A stretch of DNA of 64,000 nucleotides from assembly GCF_009762775.1 (NCBI RefSeq), contig NZ_CP046401.1, positions 7,576,001 to 7,640,000 of the forward strand. Reading direction: 5' to 3'. Source of the DNA: Maribellus comscasis (GTDB lineage Bacteria > Bacteroidota > Bacteroidia > Bacteroidales > Prolixibacteraceae). The notes under the pieces are model-generated. The model saw only the letters and a program-made list of their open reading frames with translations. It did not search any database and was not told the origin of the DNA. A program made the position numbers and the translations under genes. Each line of letters opens with the position of its first letter. The first letter of the stretch is position 1. Shown here in pieces: positions 36,097 through 45,015 of this stretch.

Positions 36097-37179
36097 ATGG
36101 GACAAGAAGCACCATATCGAATTCTAGACAAACTTCCGCCAAAAAAGGAGAAGATAGAAACTTTTAAGATTTTAAGAGAAACGAATAGAGCAACCGCAGC
36201 ATTGGCAGAATTAAAAGGGATTGCGAATACAATTCCAAACCAATCAATGCTAATAAATGCAATTGTTCTACAGGAAGCAAAAGGAAGTTCTGAAATTGAA
36301 AATATTATAACAACACAAGATGAGCTTTATAAAGCTTTAACTGTAAACCAATCAAATTTTTCGCCCCAGACTAAAGAGGTTGTAAATTATCGAAAAGCAA
36401 TTTTTCAGGGATTTGACTTAATTGAAAAACAGGGATTTCTAAGAGTAAATGACATAATCGACATCCAGCATGAATTAATTGGGAATAATGCAGGAATCAG
36501 GAGTACACCCGGAACTGTTTTAAAAAACGATACTACAGGTGAGGTTGTTTATACTCCACCTCAAGACAAAAAAGAAATCCAAGATTTACTTTCAAATTTC
36601 ATCGAGTATTTTAACCAAGAAAAAGGTGAAATTTCCCCATTAATAAACCTTGCAATTCTTCATCATCAATTTGAGAGTATTCACCCATTTTATGATGGCA
36701 ATGGCAGAACTGGTAGAATTTTAAATATCCTATATCTAATACTAAATGATTTAATTGATATCCCTATCCTATATTTAAGTTCATATATTATTGACAATAA
36801 ACAAGATTACTATCGGTTGCTAAATCAGACAAACAGACTTGGAGAATGGGAAGAATGGATCTTATTTATGTTAAAAGCAGTAGAGGTAACATCTATTCAA
36901 ACCATAGAAAAAATCAATACAATCAGAAACTTGCTTGACCAAACAATTGAGAAAGTAAAAGTTGATGCATCAAAGATTTACAAAAAAGAATTGGTTGAGT
37001 TATTATTTGAACAACCGTATTCTAAAATAGAGTTTGTAGTAAATCAGTTGGGAGTTGAGAGAAAAGCAGCGTCTCGATATTTAAAAGAGTTAGAGAAAAT
37101 AGGAATTCTTGAATCTCAAAAAATTGGAAGAGAGACTTTATATATAAATAAAGACTTAATTGAAATACTGAAAAAATAA
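36097..37179 (+). CDS. Fic-family protein (class II, with C-terminal winged helix)
   Basis: The 360-residue protein has the Fic core motif HPFYDGNGRTGR beginning at His196, the catalytic histidine for AMP transfer. The N-terminal inhibitory motif S64-S-E-I-E68-N69 in GSSEIENII fits (S/T)xxxE(G/N), which makes it a class II Fic protein. The last 85 residues (YSKIEFVVNQLGVERKAASR, YLKELEKIGILESQKIGRET) form a winged-helix DNA-binding domain. Such proteins modify targets by AMPylation and often regulate themselves. The only gene of its cassette, it has its own promoter. Confidence 0.94.
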   Translation: MGQEAPYRILDKLPPKKEKIETFKILRETNRATAALAELKGIANTIPNQSMLINAIVLQEAKGSSEIENIITTQDELYKALTVNQSNFSPQTKEVVNYRKAIFQGFDLIEKQGFLRVNDIIDIQHELIGNNAGIRSTPGTVLKNDTTGEVVYTPPQDKKEIQDLLSNFIEYFNQEKGEISPLINLAILHHQFESIHPFYDGNGRTGRILNILYLILNDLIDIPILYLSSYIIDNKQDYYRLLNQTNRLGEWEEWILFMLKAVEVTSIQTIEKINTIRNLLDQTIEKVKVDASKIYKKELVELLFEQPYSKIEFVVNQLGVERKAASRYLKELEKIGILESQKIGRETLYINKDLIEILKK

Positions 37180-37187
37180 AACACTGG

Positions 37188-37380
37188 CGGTAACAAAGTG
37201 CAAATGTAATGCGGGAGGGCGTGGTGTTCCAGCGTTTTCGCGTTGTTCAACCACCGCCAATCCGTCTTTGACGAATGATGGTATTAAATAATATTTAGTA
37301 AAAAGTCGGCTTGGCTCCCAGCAAAAACTGAAAGGTAGCCATTTCAAAATCCCGCACTACACTTGCACTAACCGTTACCT
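37188..37380 (+). repeat. attC-like site 6 (long, TAATGCGGG class)
   Basis: The 193-bp site runs from CGGTAAC (37,188-37,194) to GTTACCT (37,374-37,380). TGGCGGTAAC complements the 5' core GTTACCGCCA at 36,017. Arms GTGCAAATGTAATGCGGG and CCCGCACTACACTTGCAC pair closely. Sites at 47,772 and 50,407 share this long form. Confidence 0.83.
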
Positions 37381-37399
37381 GCAATTTTGAAAATAAAAA

Positions 37400-37960
37400 A
37401 TGAAACGATACAGCTATAATAATTTGACTATTGAAATTATCGATGAACCTACATACTCATTTGGTTCAGCGGATAATAATTTCAATTACTCAAAACATCA
37501 TTTTGGAGACAATGCACAGGAATTTCCTGTATCTAAACATGGAATAAAAATTACTGAAAATGATGAAATTATTGAAAGTTGTATTGTAATTGGCTCCGGT
37601 GGAGCATCGGGAGTGTATGAAAATTCATCACTTTTAGATGGAGAGCAATTATTATTGTGTTGTTGTGACACCATTTTTTGCATGAAACTTCCCACTTTAG
37701 AACTAATATGGAAATCACAAGCAGACCAAGCAACTTGTTTTGGCATTTACAAGGTTCAAGATAAATATGTAGTCCATGGAGAAGTTCAGATAACTAGCCT
37801 AGATAAAAATGGACAAATTAAATGGGAATTTGGAGGTGCAGACATTTTTGTGTCACTGGACAATGAAGACTCATTTAAATTGATGAGTAACTATATTGAA
37901 CTAAAAGACTTCTACAATAAAAAGTATAAAATAAACTTTGACGGTAAAGAAATAAAATAA
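37400..37960 (+). CDS. uncharacterised cassette protein (186 residues)
   Basis: The 186-residue protein lacks a signal peptide or membrane helix. It is beta-rich, with IVIGSGGASGVYENSSLLDG, LLCCCDTIFCMKLPTLELIW and HGEVQITSLDKNGQIKWEFG; the last resembles a propeller-type blade (SLDKNGQIKWEF). It starts 19 bases after the 5' core. I do not recognise the family. A three-cysteine run (CCC) followed by a fourth in FCM is unusual. Confidence 0.8.
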   Translation: MKRYSYNNLTIEIIDEPTYSFGSADNNFNYSKHHFGDNAQEFPVSKHGIKITENDEIIESCIVIGSGGASGVYENSSLLDGEQLLLCCCDTIFCMKLPTLELIWKSQADQATCFGIYKVQDKYVVHGEVQITSLDKNGQIKWEFGGADIFVSLDNEDSFKLMSNYIELKDFYNKKYKINFDGKEIK

Positions 37961-37969
37961 AAAAACAGC

Positions 37970-38102
37970 AGGTAACAATTTGTAATATGGCAGGCGGGGT
38001 TCATCTCGGTTTGACAAGTCAAACCAGTGTTGCCACCTCTTGTGGTTCTGACAGGATTTCTGCTGGAAATCCCGCCCGACCACATACAAGTGACCGTTAG
38101 CA
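37970..38102 (+). repeat. attC-like site 7 (GGCAGGCGGGG class)
   Basis: The site runs from AGGTAAC (37,970-37,976) to GTTAGCA (38,096-38,102). GCAGGTAAC complements the 5' core GTTACCTGC at 37,374. Same arms and inner hairpin type as the site at 34,300. Confidence 0.85.
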
Positions 38103-38118
38103 CCAATAAAAAAAGACG

Positions 38119-38676
38119 ATGCAGACAATTATAAATATCTTTACAATTAGTGGCTCTATTCTTGGAATCATTGCATTTTTAATGACAATATTTTCTTCTT
38201 TCCACGAGCATAACATTAAAAAGTGGGAAAAACTTTCATCGATAATTGACTTCAATGATTTTAATGACTTTTATAATGGCGTTTCGATTGGTATAATCTA
38301 TACAAATACGTCCGATAAATTTAGAGATTTAACAAGACTTATCAGAAATAACAGTGAAGAAGTACAATTTAAGGGATTAGCAAAAAAGAAAATAGAAAAA
38401 TTATTTTCTAAGATTTTATCGGAGACTGATAAATTTTACTCAGAAGTCCAAGCACCCGAATGGGACGTATGGAAGGAAAGCAGAGAAGACATTGAGAGAA
38501 AAATAAATAAAGACTATTTCGACAAAAAATTTGACACACATCAAGAATTTAGTAAACACGTTGACAAATCAATAGAAAACGCATCAAACTCAATCGAAAG
38601 GATTATTGCTCTATACCGAGAGATTTACTCTTTAGCAAATAGATTACCTTATGAATTTTTGATTAAAAGAATATAA
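38119..38676 (+). CDS. membrane-anchored helical protein, cassette gene
   Basis: The 185-residue protein has a single N-terminal membrane helix (FTISGSILGIIAFLMTIFSS). A long charged helical body follows (KKKIEKLFSKILSETDKFYS, KHVDKSIENASNSIERIIAL) that probably forms coiled coils on the cytoplasmic side. No enzymatic motif is visible. It starts 17 bases after the 5' core and is the only gene of its cassette. Function unknown. Confidence 0.78.
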   Translation: MQTIINIFTISGSILGIIAFLMTIFSSFHEHNIKKWEKLSSIIDFNDFNDFYNGVSIGIIYTNTSDKFRDLTRLIRNNSEEVQFKGLAKKKIEKLFSKILSETDKFYSEVQAPEWDVWKESREDIERKINKDYFDKKFDTHQEFSKHVDKSIENASNSIERIIALYREIYSLANRLPYEFLIKRI

Positions 38677-38684
38677 ATTACTGG

Positions 38685-38818
38685 TGCTAACATTTTGTAT
38701 ATTGCATAGCGGTCTCGGTGGTATGCGTTGTCTCTGCTCCTTTCTCGACCGTCATTCGTCCGGTGGACGATGACGCTCTTCGAAATCCGCTACGACAACA
38801 TACAATTTACCGTTGTGT
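38685..38818 (+). repeat. attC-like site 8 (GCATAGCGG class)
   Basis: The site runs from TGCTAAC (38,685-38,691) to GTTGTGT (38,812-38,818). TGGTGCTAAC complements the 5' core GTTAGCACCA at 38,096. The body is close to the site at 35,892. Confidence 0.85.
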
Positions 38819-38852
38819 GTAAGCTTAAAAAAACAAATACCAAGTTTGTACA

Positions 38853-40022
38853 ATGATATCAAAAAAAGAAAAAGGAATTGAATTAATAGATGAAATATTA
38901 TCTGATATAGATAATCCCAAAGTGTCATTATTGAGTAGTATTAATAAACTAAATCGAGCATCTAAACTACTTAATGAAAAAGAAATTTTAGTATGGACTG
39001 AAATTCAACTTGGCATTACGACCTATACTTTGCCTTTAATAAATTGGGTAGAAATTTATTTAGACAAAAATAAAACGAAAGAAAATGAAAAGAAACTTAA
39101 AGCTTTAGATGATGAATTAAACGAACTTGGAATAAAACTAGGAAAAACGATTGACGGTGATGAACTTACTGCTAAAGCGAGGGAATCTGGAGGAGGCTTC
39201 AAAAATATTGGTTTTATTGAAGAAAGATATGCCGATATTACGAAATTCAAAAAGGGTAACGATGGGACTTATTATCAATCAAATTTACTAAATACCTTAA
39301 CTATTGTAAAATCACTAACCTTCAAAAAGGCGAGTGCACTTCACTCGAAATATGCTTTTGAAAGTCTTCCACAAACAAATTTTGAATTTTTAAAAAATCG
39401 AGTTGAGGATGTTTTATTTGACCTTGACCCCGAACTTGCAGAAATGCTAATGCTTGCATTTAAAGCAGTATCATCTGATAGTGAAGAAGAATGGTCACAA
39501 GCACTTACAACGTGTAGACGTTTTTTAGAAAGTTTAGCAGATAAATTGTTTCCTCCAACAGAAGAATTAATTCATGGAAGAAAACTTAATAAAGAAAATT
39601 ACATTAACAGGATTTGGGCTTTTATGGATTTGTCTATAAAAAGTCAATCAAACAAAGAACTTGCTAAAAGACATGTTGACCTATTAGGAAATTATATACA
39701 AAGTAATTTCAAAATAACAAACAAAGGTGTCCACACTAAAATAAACCGCATAGAAGCTGTTAAAACTGTTTTCCATATTTATATGGCTTGCGTAGACTTA
39801 TTAGGTTATTTAGATAAAGGACATCGCAATAATAAACCAAACTTAAACGTAGCTTCAATGGATGAGATTGAAGCATTTGGAGGAGTTTCTAGAAATATTG
39901 CTAAAGAAATAATTAAGTGCAGAGTAAAAGAGGGAAAACTTACGGAAAAATTAATTACTCAAATACCAGGCATTGGAGAAAAGACAATAAAAAAATTACT
40001 TGAGAATATGACAATTGATTAA
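38853..40022 (+). CDS. AbiTii-like protein with C-terminal helix-hairpin-helix, cassette gene
   Basis: The 389-residue protein begins with a helical region (LIDEILSDIDNPKVSLLSSI, then LLNEKEILVWTEIQLGI) resembling the AbiTii domain found in abortive-infection-type proteins. A middle helical region follows (WSQALTTCRRFLESLADKLF, RHVDLLGNYIQSNFKITNKG). The last 55 residues hold a pair of helix-hairpin-helix motifs (MDEIEAFGGVSRNIAKEIIK and ITQIPGIGEKTIKKLLENM), usually non-specific DNA binding. A defence or stress role is inferred only. Only gene of its cassette, starting 35 bases after the 5' core. Confidence 0.75.
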   Translation: MISKKEKGIELIDEILSDIDNPKVSLLSSINKLNRASKLLNEKEILVWTEIQLGITTYTLPLINWVEIYLDKNKTKENEKKLKALDDELNELGIKLGKTIDGDELTAKARESGGGFKNIGFIEERYADITKFKKGNDGTYYQSNLLNTLTIVKSLTFKKASALHSKYAFESLPQTNFEFLKNRVEDVLFDLDPELAEMLMLAFKAVSSDSEEEWSQALTTCRRFLESLADKLFPPTEELIHGRKLNKENYINRIWAFMDLSIKSQSNKELAKRHVDLLGNYIQSNFKITNKGVHTKINRIEAVKTVFHIYMACVDLLGYLDKGHRNNKPNLNVASMDEIEAFGGVSRNIAKEIIKCRVKEGKLTEKLITQIPGIGEKTIKKLLENMTID

Positions 40023-40031
40023 AAAGCCTAC

Positions 40032-40164
40032 ACACAACAAATTGTAAATTGCATTGCGGGGTTTGTGGTGTGTCGTTCGCTGGATTCTCGCAACATCGTT
40101 CCGTCCTGCCGGACAGGAACGAGCTCCGAAATCCGCAACGACAACTTACAAGTGACCGTTGTAG
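40032..40164 (+). repeat. attC-like site 9 (GCATTGCGGGG class)
   Basis: The site runs from ACACAAC (40,032-40,038) to GTTGTAG (40,158-40,164). TACACACAAC complements the 5' core GTTGTGTGTA at 38,812. Arms TTGTAAATTGCATTGCGG and CCGCAACGACAACTTACAA pair; the body matches the site at 62,971. Confidence 0.85.
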
Positions 40165-40204
40165 TGCATTAAAAAAAAACATCCAATTCAATAAATAATT
40201 ACTT

Positions 40205-40453
40205 ATGGGAAAAATAGTTTACACATTGAAAAGAAAAGGTGATACTGACGAACTACATCTTTTCAGAGCAAAACCAACAGAAGATAACAAGTGCATTCCT
40301 GAAAAAGAGTCTATCTGTAAAAAAATGGACAAAAGTGAGAGCACTGAAAATATTTTCACCTGCTATTCAGAAGAAGATGCAAGAATTAAATGTGCGAAAA
40401 TTGGAAGACAAGTGTGTGGAACTTGTATTAGTCATTTATACGAAACCTATTAA
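40205..40453 (+). CDS. small cysteine-containing protein (82 residues), cassette gene
   Basis: The 82-residue protein starts 41 bases after the 5' core and has no signal peptide. It contains DELHLFRAKPTEDNKC and a C-terminal VCGTCISHLYETY with a CxxC, plus three other cysteines, so metal binding is possible. It shares its cassette with the interrupted membrane-protein gene at 40,539, which is unusual because most cassettes here hold one gene. Family not recognised. Confidence 0.7.
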   Translation: MGKIVYTLKRKGDTDELHLFRAKPTEDNKCIPEKESICKKMDKSESTENIFTCYSEEDARIKCAKIGRQVCGTCISHLYETY

Positions 40454-40538
40454 AGGCGTGAGATTTTTTAAATACAACTAATAAATTATTCAAGGTTTAT
40501 ACGATAGAGCTTTGCGTAATAAAAACTAGACCCTTTTA

Positions 40539-40797
40539 ATGAAATCAAATAACAAAACTGACAACAAGGATAAATTAAAACCACTGTTCCTAATTTTTAT
40601 AATCGTAATAATTTTATGGTTTGTTTCTCATCTTATGCTTGTAACAATTTACGATAACTGGACTGACAGAGCAGCACTAGGGGACTCGTTTGGTGCAATA
40701 AATTCATTGTTTTCTGGACTAGCATTTGGTGGCTTGATATATACAATTCTCTTACAACGAAAAGAATTAGAACTGCAAAGAGAGGAAATAAAAGAGA
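40539..40797 (+). pseudogene. 5' part of membrane-protein gene split by IS21 copy C
   Basis: The N-terminal 86 codons encode a basic tail, two membrane segments (FLIFIIVIILWFVSHLMLV and SLFSGLAFGGLIYTIL) and the start of a coiled coil (LQRKELELQREEIKE). Joining 40,797 to 43,396, that is, removing the IS and one AGAGA copy, restores an uninterrupted frame of 167 residues (EEIKETRKELKRTADAQEKS). The gene was therefore intact before insertion. Confidence 0.88.
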
Positions 40798-41005
40798 TGG
40801 CTATTCTGGTTCGTTTTGTGCCACCGATTTCGGAGTGGTTTGTGCCACTGATTTCGGTTCAAACTGTGCCACCGGGTAGCTAAAAAGCGGATAATTTTCG
40901 GCTCGTTTTGTGCCACTCCGGTCAGGTCCGGTTACTCTAACGGTTCGTTTTGTGCCACTTTGGGAGATCAGTTAAAACATGCTATATCGCAGATTTTTTC
41001 TGGAT

Positions 41006-42553
41006 ATGGCAAACAAACTTGATCCGATGGATTTAAAACAGATTTTATCGTTGCACAACGAGGGTTTAAGCAACCGGCAGATTGGCGATCTTTTGAGTAT
41101 TTCGCGCAACACAGTCAACAATTACATCAAGCTGGCAAAGTCCAGCGATTACAGTATCAGGGAAATGCTGACAATGGATCCTCACCAGTTGGGGGAACTT
41201 TTTACAGCACACACTACACTTATTACCAACCGGTACGACGAGCTGATGGCCTGGTTCGACAAAGTAAACCAACAACGTAACCACCCCGGGTTTACTTTTA
41301 TGTACCATTACCAGGAATACCAGGGCCAGGTTTCCAATCCGTACAGTTATACCCAGTTTATGGAACATTACCACCGAAAATACGACCAGGTGAAAGGTTC
41401 TATGAAACTGGAGCATGAAGCCGGAAGGGAGATGTACATTGATTTTGCAGGCAAAAAATTACATATCATTAATAAAGAAACCGGAGAGCTTATCCCGGTA
41501 GAAGTCTTTGTCGCTTTGCTGCCCAACAGCCAGTACGCCTATGTTACAGCTTGCTTAAGCCAAAAACGCGAAGACCTTATTTCTTGTACGGCTCGTGCCC
41601 TTTCATTCTTTGGCGGTGTGCCCAAAGCTATTGTATCGGACAATTTAAAATCGGCAGTTACCCGTGCAAGCAAGTACGAACCAGAGATAAACCGGACGTT
41701 CAAAGATTTTGCCCGTCATTACGGATGTGTTATCAACCCAACACGCAGCTATGCCCCACAAGACAAAGCATTGGTCGAAAACGCCGTTAACCTCGCCTAC
41801 CAGCGTATTTATTATCCCTTAAGGGATATGGACTTCTTTTCGCTCGAAGATCTGAACCGTGAGATCAGAAAACTTTTAAAAGGATATAATAACTTGTTGT
41901 TTCAGAGAAAACAAGCCAGCCGCCGGGAACTTTTTCAATCAGTGGAACGTGCTTACCTTAAACCACTACCCGACACTGCTTACCAGTTGAAAGATTACCG
42001 CAGGGCAAAAGTCCAGAAGATTGGCTATGTCTATTTTTCTACCGAGAAAAGTTATTACAGTGTCCCTTACCGGTACATCGGGAAATCAACACTTATCCAT
42101 TATACCGCATCCACCGTAGAAGTGTATTATAACCACCAGCGTATTGCCCTCCACAAACGTAATTACACCAGGGGAAGTTACAATACTATCAAAGAGCATT
42201 TGAGCAGTACCCATAAAGCATATTCTGAATGGAACCCGGATTTTTTTAGAAGGATAGCTTCCAAACATGGCCCCAACGTGTTGGCAGTTATAGACCAGTT
42301 GGTCAGTAACTGTGACTACCCTGAGCCAGTCTATAAACGGGCAATGGGCATTATCCAGCTCCATCGGTCTTATGGTTCCCTGCGTTTAGACAATGCCTGT
42401 AAAAGAGCCTTGCTTGTCGAAACTTATTCCCTTAGGCGCATTAGCAATATCCTTAAAAACAATATGGATACACTTCCTTTCCCGGAAGAAAACACCAATG
42501 TCCCGCACATTCCTGCACACAACAATTTGCGCGGGGCAGCGGCTTATAAATAA
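41006..42553 (+). CDS. istA: IS21 transposase IstA (copy C)
   Basis: ATG 41,006 (MANKLDPMDLKQILSL) is preferred over an upstream ATG at 40,979 by comparison with the other IstA in the window (MANKLIDMSK). The 515-residue protein has the helix-turn-helix SNRQIGDLLSISRNTVNNYI and the DDE core: EMYIDFAGKKLHI, AIVSDNLKSAV and ALVENAVNLAYQRIY. It appears intact. Confidence 0.94.
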   Translation: MANKLDPMDLKQILSLHNEGLSNRQIGDLLSISRNTVNNYIKLAKSSDYSIREMLTMDPHQLGELFTAHTTLITNRYDELMAWFDKVNQQRNHPGFTFMYHYQEYQGQVSNPYSYTQFMEHYHRKYDQVKGSMKLEHEAGREMYIDFAGKKLHIINKETGELIPVEVFVALLPNSQYAYVTACLSQKREDLISCTARALSFFGGVPKAIVSDNLKSAVTRASKYEPEINRTFKDFARHYGCVINPTRSYAPQDKALVENAVNLAYQRIYYPLRDMDFFSLEDLNREIRKLLKGYNNLLFQRKQASRRELFQSVERAYLKPLPDTAYQLKDYRRAKVQKIGYVYFSTEKSYYSVPYRYIGKSTLIHYTASTVEVYYNHQRIALHKRNYTRGSYNTIKEHLSSTHKAYSEWNPDFFRRIASKHGPNVLAVIDQLVSNCDYPEPVYKRAMGIIQLHRSYGSLRLDNACKRALLVETYSLRRISNILKNNMDTLPFPEENTNVPHIPAHNNLRGAAAYK

Positions 42554-42569
42554 CTCTAAAATTTTTAAT

Positions 42570-43310
42570 ATGAACAACAATCAGACAGTTGAGAAACTAA
42601 GGCAGATGCGTATTGGCGCAATGGCCGACCTGCATTTGCAACATGTAAAAAACAATGGTTTACAAGAGCTCACCCCCGATGAGTACCTGGCCCTGCTTAC
42701 TGACCATGAATGGGAAAGCAGGCAGAACCAGAAAATACAAAGGCTTTTAAAACAAGCAGCTTTCCGCCAAAAAGCAAGCGTGGAAGAAGTGCGTTTTGCC
42801 CCATCGCGTAACCTCGACCGAAACATGTTTAACCGCATTGCAACACTCGACTTTATCAACCGTAAAGAAAACCTGATAATCACCGGGGCATCGGGCGTTG
42901 GTAAAAGTTACCTGGCCCAGGCATTGGGGCACCAGGCTTGTTTTAACGGATTAAAAACTTTGTATACAAACACAGCACGTTTGTTTGCAAGGATGAAGCT
43001 GGCTAAAACTGACGGTACTTACCTGAAAGAACTGAACAAGCTGCAGAAAACAAGCCTGTTGATCCTCGATGATTTTGGCTTACAGGCACTGGACAACCAC
43101 AGTCGTGAAGCATTAATGGATATTATCGACGACAGGTACAACAAAACTTCAACAATTGTTGTGTCCCAGATTCCGGTTTCTGTATGGTACGATATTATCG
43201 GTGAAGGTACTATTGCCGATGCAATCCTTGACCGGATTGTTAACTCATCTCACCGGTTCGACCTAAAAGGAGAATCCTTGAGAAAAGGAATTTTAAAGAA
43301 TCAAGATTAA
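42570..43310 (+). CDS. istB: IS21 transposition helper ATPase IstB (copy C)
   Basis: ATG 42,570 (MNNNQTVEKLRQMRIGAM) is chosen because it lies 16 bases after istA and gives the standard length of 246 residues; a longer open frame upstream overlaps istA. Walker A is GASGVGKSYLAQ and Walker B LLILDDFG. The C-terminal ADAILDRIVNSSHRFDL is family-typical. Confidence 0.94.
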   Translation: MNNNQTVEKLRQMRIGAMADLHLQHVKNNGLQELTPDEYLALLTDHEWESRQNQKIQRLLKQAAFRQKASVEEVRFAPSRNLDRNMFNRIATLDFINRKENLIITGASGVGKSYLAQALGHQACFNGLKTLYTNTARLFARMKLAKTDGTYLKELNKLQKTSLLILDDFGLQALDNHSREALMDIIDDRYNKTSTIVVSQIPVSVWYDIIGEGTIADAILDRIVNSSHRFDLKGESLRKGILKNQD

Positions 43311-43395
43311 TTTTTTTGTATAATTGTACCATCTCTCAAAGTGGCACGGTTTCAACCGAAAAGTGTGGCATGGTCAGACCGAAATAACCAAGAGA

Positions 43396-43640
43396 CAAGA
43401 AAAGAATTAAAAAGAACCGCAGATGCTCAGGAAAAATCAGAAAAAGCGTTGTCGAAACAAATAGACACAATGAGGTTGAGTGCCGAGATTAGTGCCTTGA
43501 ACGTAATAATTGAGCATTATGGGATGATTATGCAAAAATACACCAATGGAGGTCAAGAGTATTGGAATGCTTACAATGAGCAAAAACCATATCTGAAAAA
43601 ATTGCAGGAATTATTAAATGAACTAACAGAAAATAAATAA
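43396..43640 (+). pseudogene. 3' part of membrane-protein gene split by IS21 copy C
   Basis: The frame continues the coiled coil of the part at 40,539 (TRKELKRTADAQEKSEKALS) into a conserved-looking C-terminus (ALNVIIEHYGMIMQKYTNGG, then YWNAYNEQKPYLKKLQELL). The stop lies just before the attC-like site at 43,648. Similar short membrane/coiled-coil proteins are common in Bacteroidota, function unknown. A fused start from the IS end could express a short product. Confidence 0.85.
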
Positions 43641-43647
43641 AAACGCA

Positions 43648-43779
43648 CCACAACAAATTGTATATGGCAGGCGGGGGTTTTAGCGGTCTGACAAGTCAGA
43701 CCTTCTGCTCACTTTCCTGCGGGTCTGACAGGATTTCTTCCAGAAATCCCGCCCGACCACATACAAGTGACCGTTAGCT
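43648..43779 (+). repeat. attC-like site 10 (GGCAGGCGGGG class)
   Basis: The site runs from CCACAAC (43,648-43,654) to GTTAGCT (43,773-43,779). GCACCACAAC complements the 5' core GTTGTAGTGC at 40,158 in 9 of 10 bases, across the inserted IS. This confirms that the two genes and the IS lie in one cassette. Confidence 0.83.
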
Positions 43780-43805
43780 ACTAGCATGAATAAAAACATA
43801 TTCCT

Positions 43806-44465
43806 ATGAGATGTTTAGGATTAACAAAGAGATTTACACGATGCAAAAAAAATAGCCATATTGGATTTTGCAATAATCATAAATTCCAACCGATTGTTTT
43901 AATAATTGCATTTGGTTCAGCATTCATATGGATTACAGATTTATTTAATTCAGTGGGATTTGATAAAAAACCCATCGAATACGTTTATCAAAAAGAATCA
44001 GGACATGAAAATTTTGAAATTACAACAACAAGCCTAAATTTTCCACTTATCAATGAAATTGACAATGAGTATTTTATTAAAGTATCTTTCAAAAACAAAT
44101 CAGAAAAAATCCTAACAAATTTCAATTGTAAGATTTATCTAGTAAAAAGACCAAATAACTTTAACAGAAAAGATTACACAGAGACAAAGACAATAATTTC
44201 ATCTGCAATAAAAATAATGCCGGGATTAAGTTACAGTCTGCGTTCAGACACGTTAAAACTTGAAAGACCAATCAAAAATAAGATTGGGTTCTATTTAATA
44301 ATTCAGTATTCATACAATGTTGACAATAATACAAGAAATGTTGTTGACTATTTTAAAGTAGAGCATCCCAAAGTTGGAGAGGTAAATGACTACTTTCCTG
44401 ACAGTTTAGGATATGTTATTATAGATAAATATGCAAAAGACATAATTAAAATAAAATGCCAGTAG
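43806..44465 (+). CDS. Cys/His-motif membrane protein, cassette gene
   Basis: The 219-residue protein begins MRCLGLTKRFTRCKK followed by FCNNHK, a C-x8-C-x8-C-x2-H pattern like small zinc-knuckle N-terminal domains (DUF5763-like). One membrane helix follows (PIVLIIAFGSAFIWITDLF), then a beta-rich outer domain (FFKVSFKNKSEKILTNFNCK region) possibly of immunoglobulin-like fold. Its stop codon overlaps the first two bases of the attC core at 44,464. Function unknown. Confidence 0.78.
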   Translation: MRCLGLTKRFTRCKKNSHIGFCNNHKFQPIVLIIAFGSAFIWITDLFNSVGFDKKPIEYVYQKESGHENFEITTTSLNFPLINEIDNEYFIKVSFKNKSEKILTNFNCKIYLVKRPNNFNRKDYTETKTIISSAIKIMPGLSYSLRSDTLKLERPIKNKIGFYLIIQYSYNVDNNTRNVVDYFKVEHPKVGEVNDYFPDSLGYVIIDKYAKDIIKIKCQ

Positions 44466-44596
44466 CTAACACGTGGTATAAGTCATGGCTGGGTTTGTGC
44501 GGATTCGACAAGTCGAATCTCGTCCCAACCTCAGTTTCGGTCGGACTGGTCAGACTCTCGTCTGACCGCCACGACCTCATACCACCACCGTTAGCT
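44464..44596 (+). repeat. attC-like site 11
   Basis: The site runs from AGCTAAC-type core (44,464-44,470) to GTTAGCT (44,590-44,596). AGTAGCTAAC complements the 5' core GTTAGCTACT at 43,773. Arms GTGGTATAAGTCATGGC and CCACGACCTCATACCACCACC pair imperfectly. The cassette it opens is cut off after 14 bases by IS3 copy 1. Confidence 0.8.
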
Positions 44597-44643
44597 GCAA
44601 CCTTGACCCGTCCTAAAAAAAGGCTACACAAAATGTAGCAAAT

Positions 44644-45015
44644 ATGTATAAAAATGATGGTATCTTAAGAAGGTACAGCGAGGGTTTCAAACTCAAAATT
44701 TTAGCCGAACTTAGTACAGGAAAATATTCCAAGAGAGAACTAGGCGACATTTATGGCGTTAACCGGACTACCATAAATGAATGGATAAAAAAGTACAACC
44801 GGAAAGATTTAATGAATACAAGAATTCTAGTGGAAACAGAAGGAGAAACATCACGACTGAAAGCCTTGCAAAAGGAAATCAAGCAATTAAAAGAGTTGCT
44901 GATAAAGAAAGACCTTGACAAGTTAGCCCTGGACTCGTACCTGGAAGTGGCAGCAGAAGAACTGGGGTACAAGAACGTAGATGAGTTAAAAAAAAATTTA
45001 AACATCAAGCCCTGA
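44644..45015 (+). CDS. IS3 OrfA (copy 1)
   Basis: The 123-residue protein has a helix-turn-helix (YSKRELGDIYGVNRTTINEW) and a leucine-zipper-like coiled coil (LKALQKEIKQLKELLIKKDL). An A-rich run near its end (GAGTTAAAAAAAAATTTAAA) is a likely slippery site for fusion with OrfB. Its stop overlaps the OrfB start (TGATG). Confidence 0.92.
   Translation: MYKNDGILRRYSEGFKLKILAELSTGKYSKRELGDIYGVNRTTINEWIKKYNRKDLMNTRILVETEGETSRLKALQKEIKQLKELLIKKDLDKLALDSYLEVAAEELGYKNVDELKKNLNIKP

Larger units (their letters stand above)
40798..43390 (+). mobile_element. IS21-family insertion sequence, copy C (distinct type)
   Basis: The 2,593-bp element starts TGGCTATTCTGGTTCG and ends CCGAAATAACCA; the ends are imperfect inverted repeats (TGG-TATT--GGT). 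It is flanked by the direct repeat AGAGA at 40,793-40,797 and 43,391-43,395. GTGCCAC-containing terminal repeats recur at both ends. It encodes istA and istB on the plus strand, clearly different in sequence from copies A and B. It disrupts a cassette gene. Confidence 0.93.
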
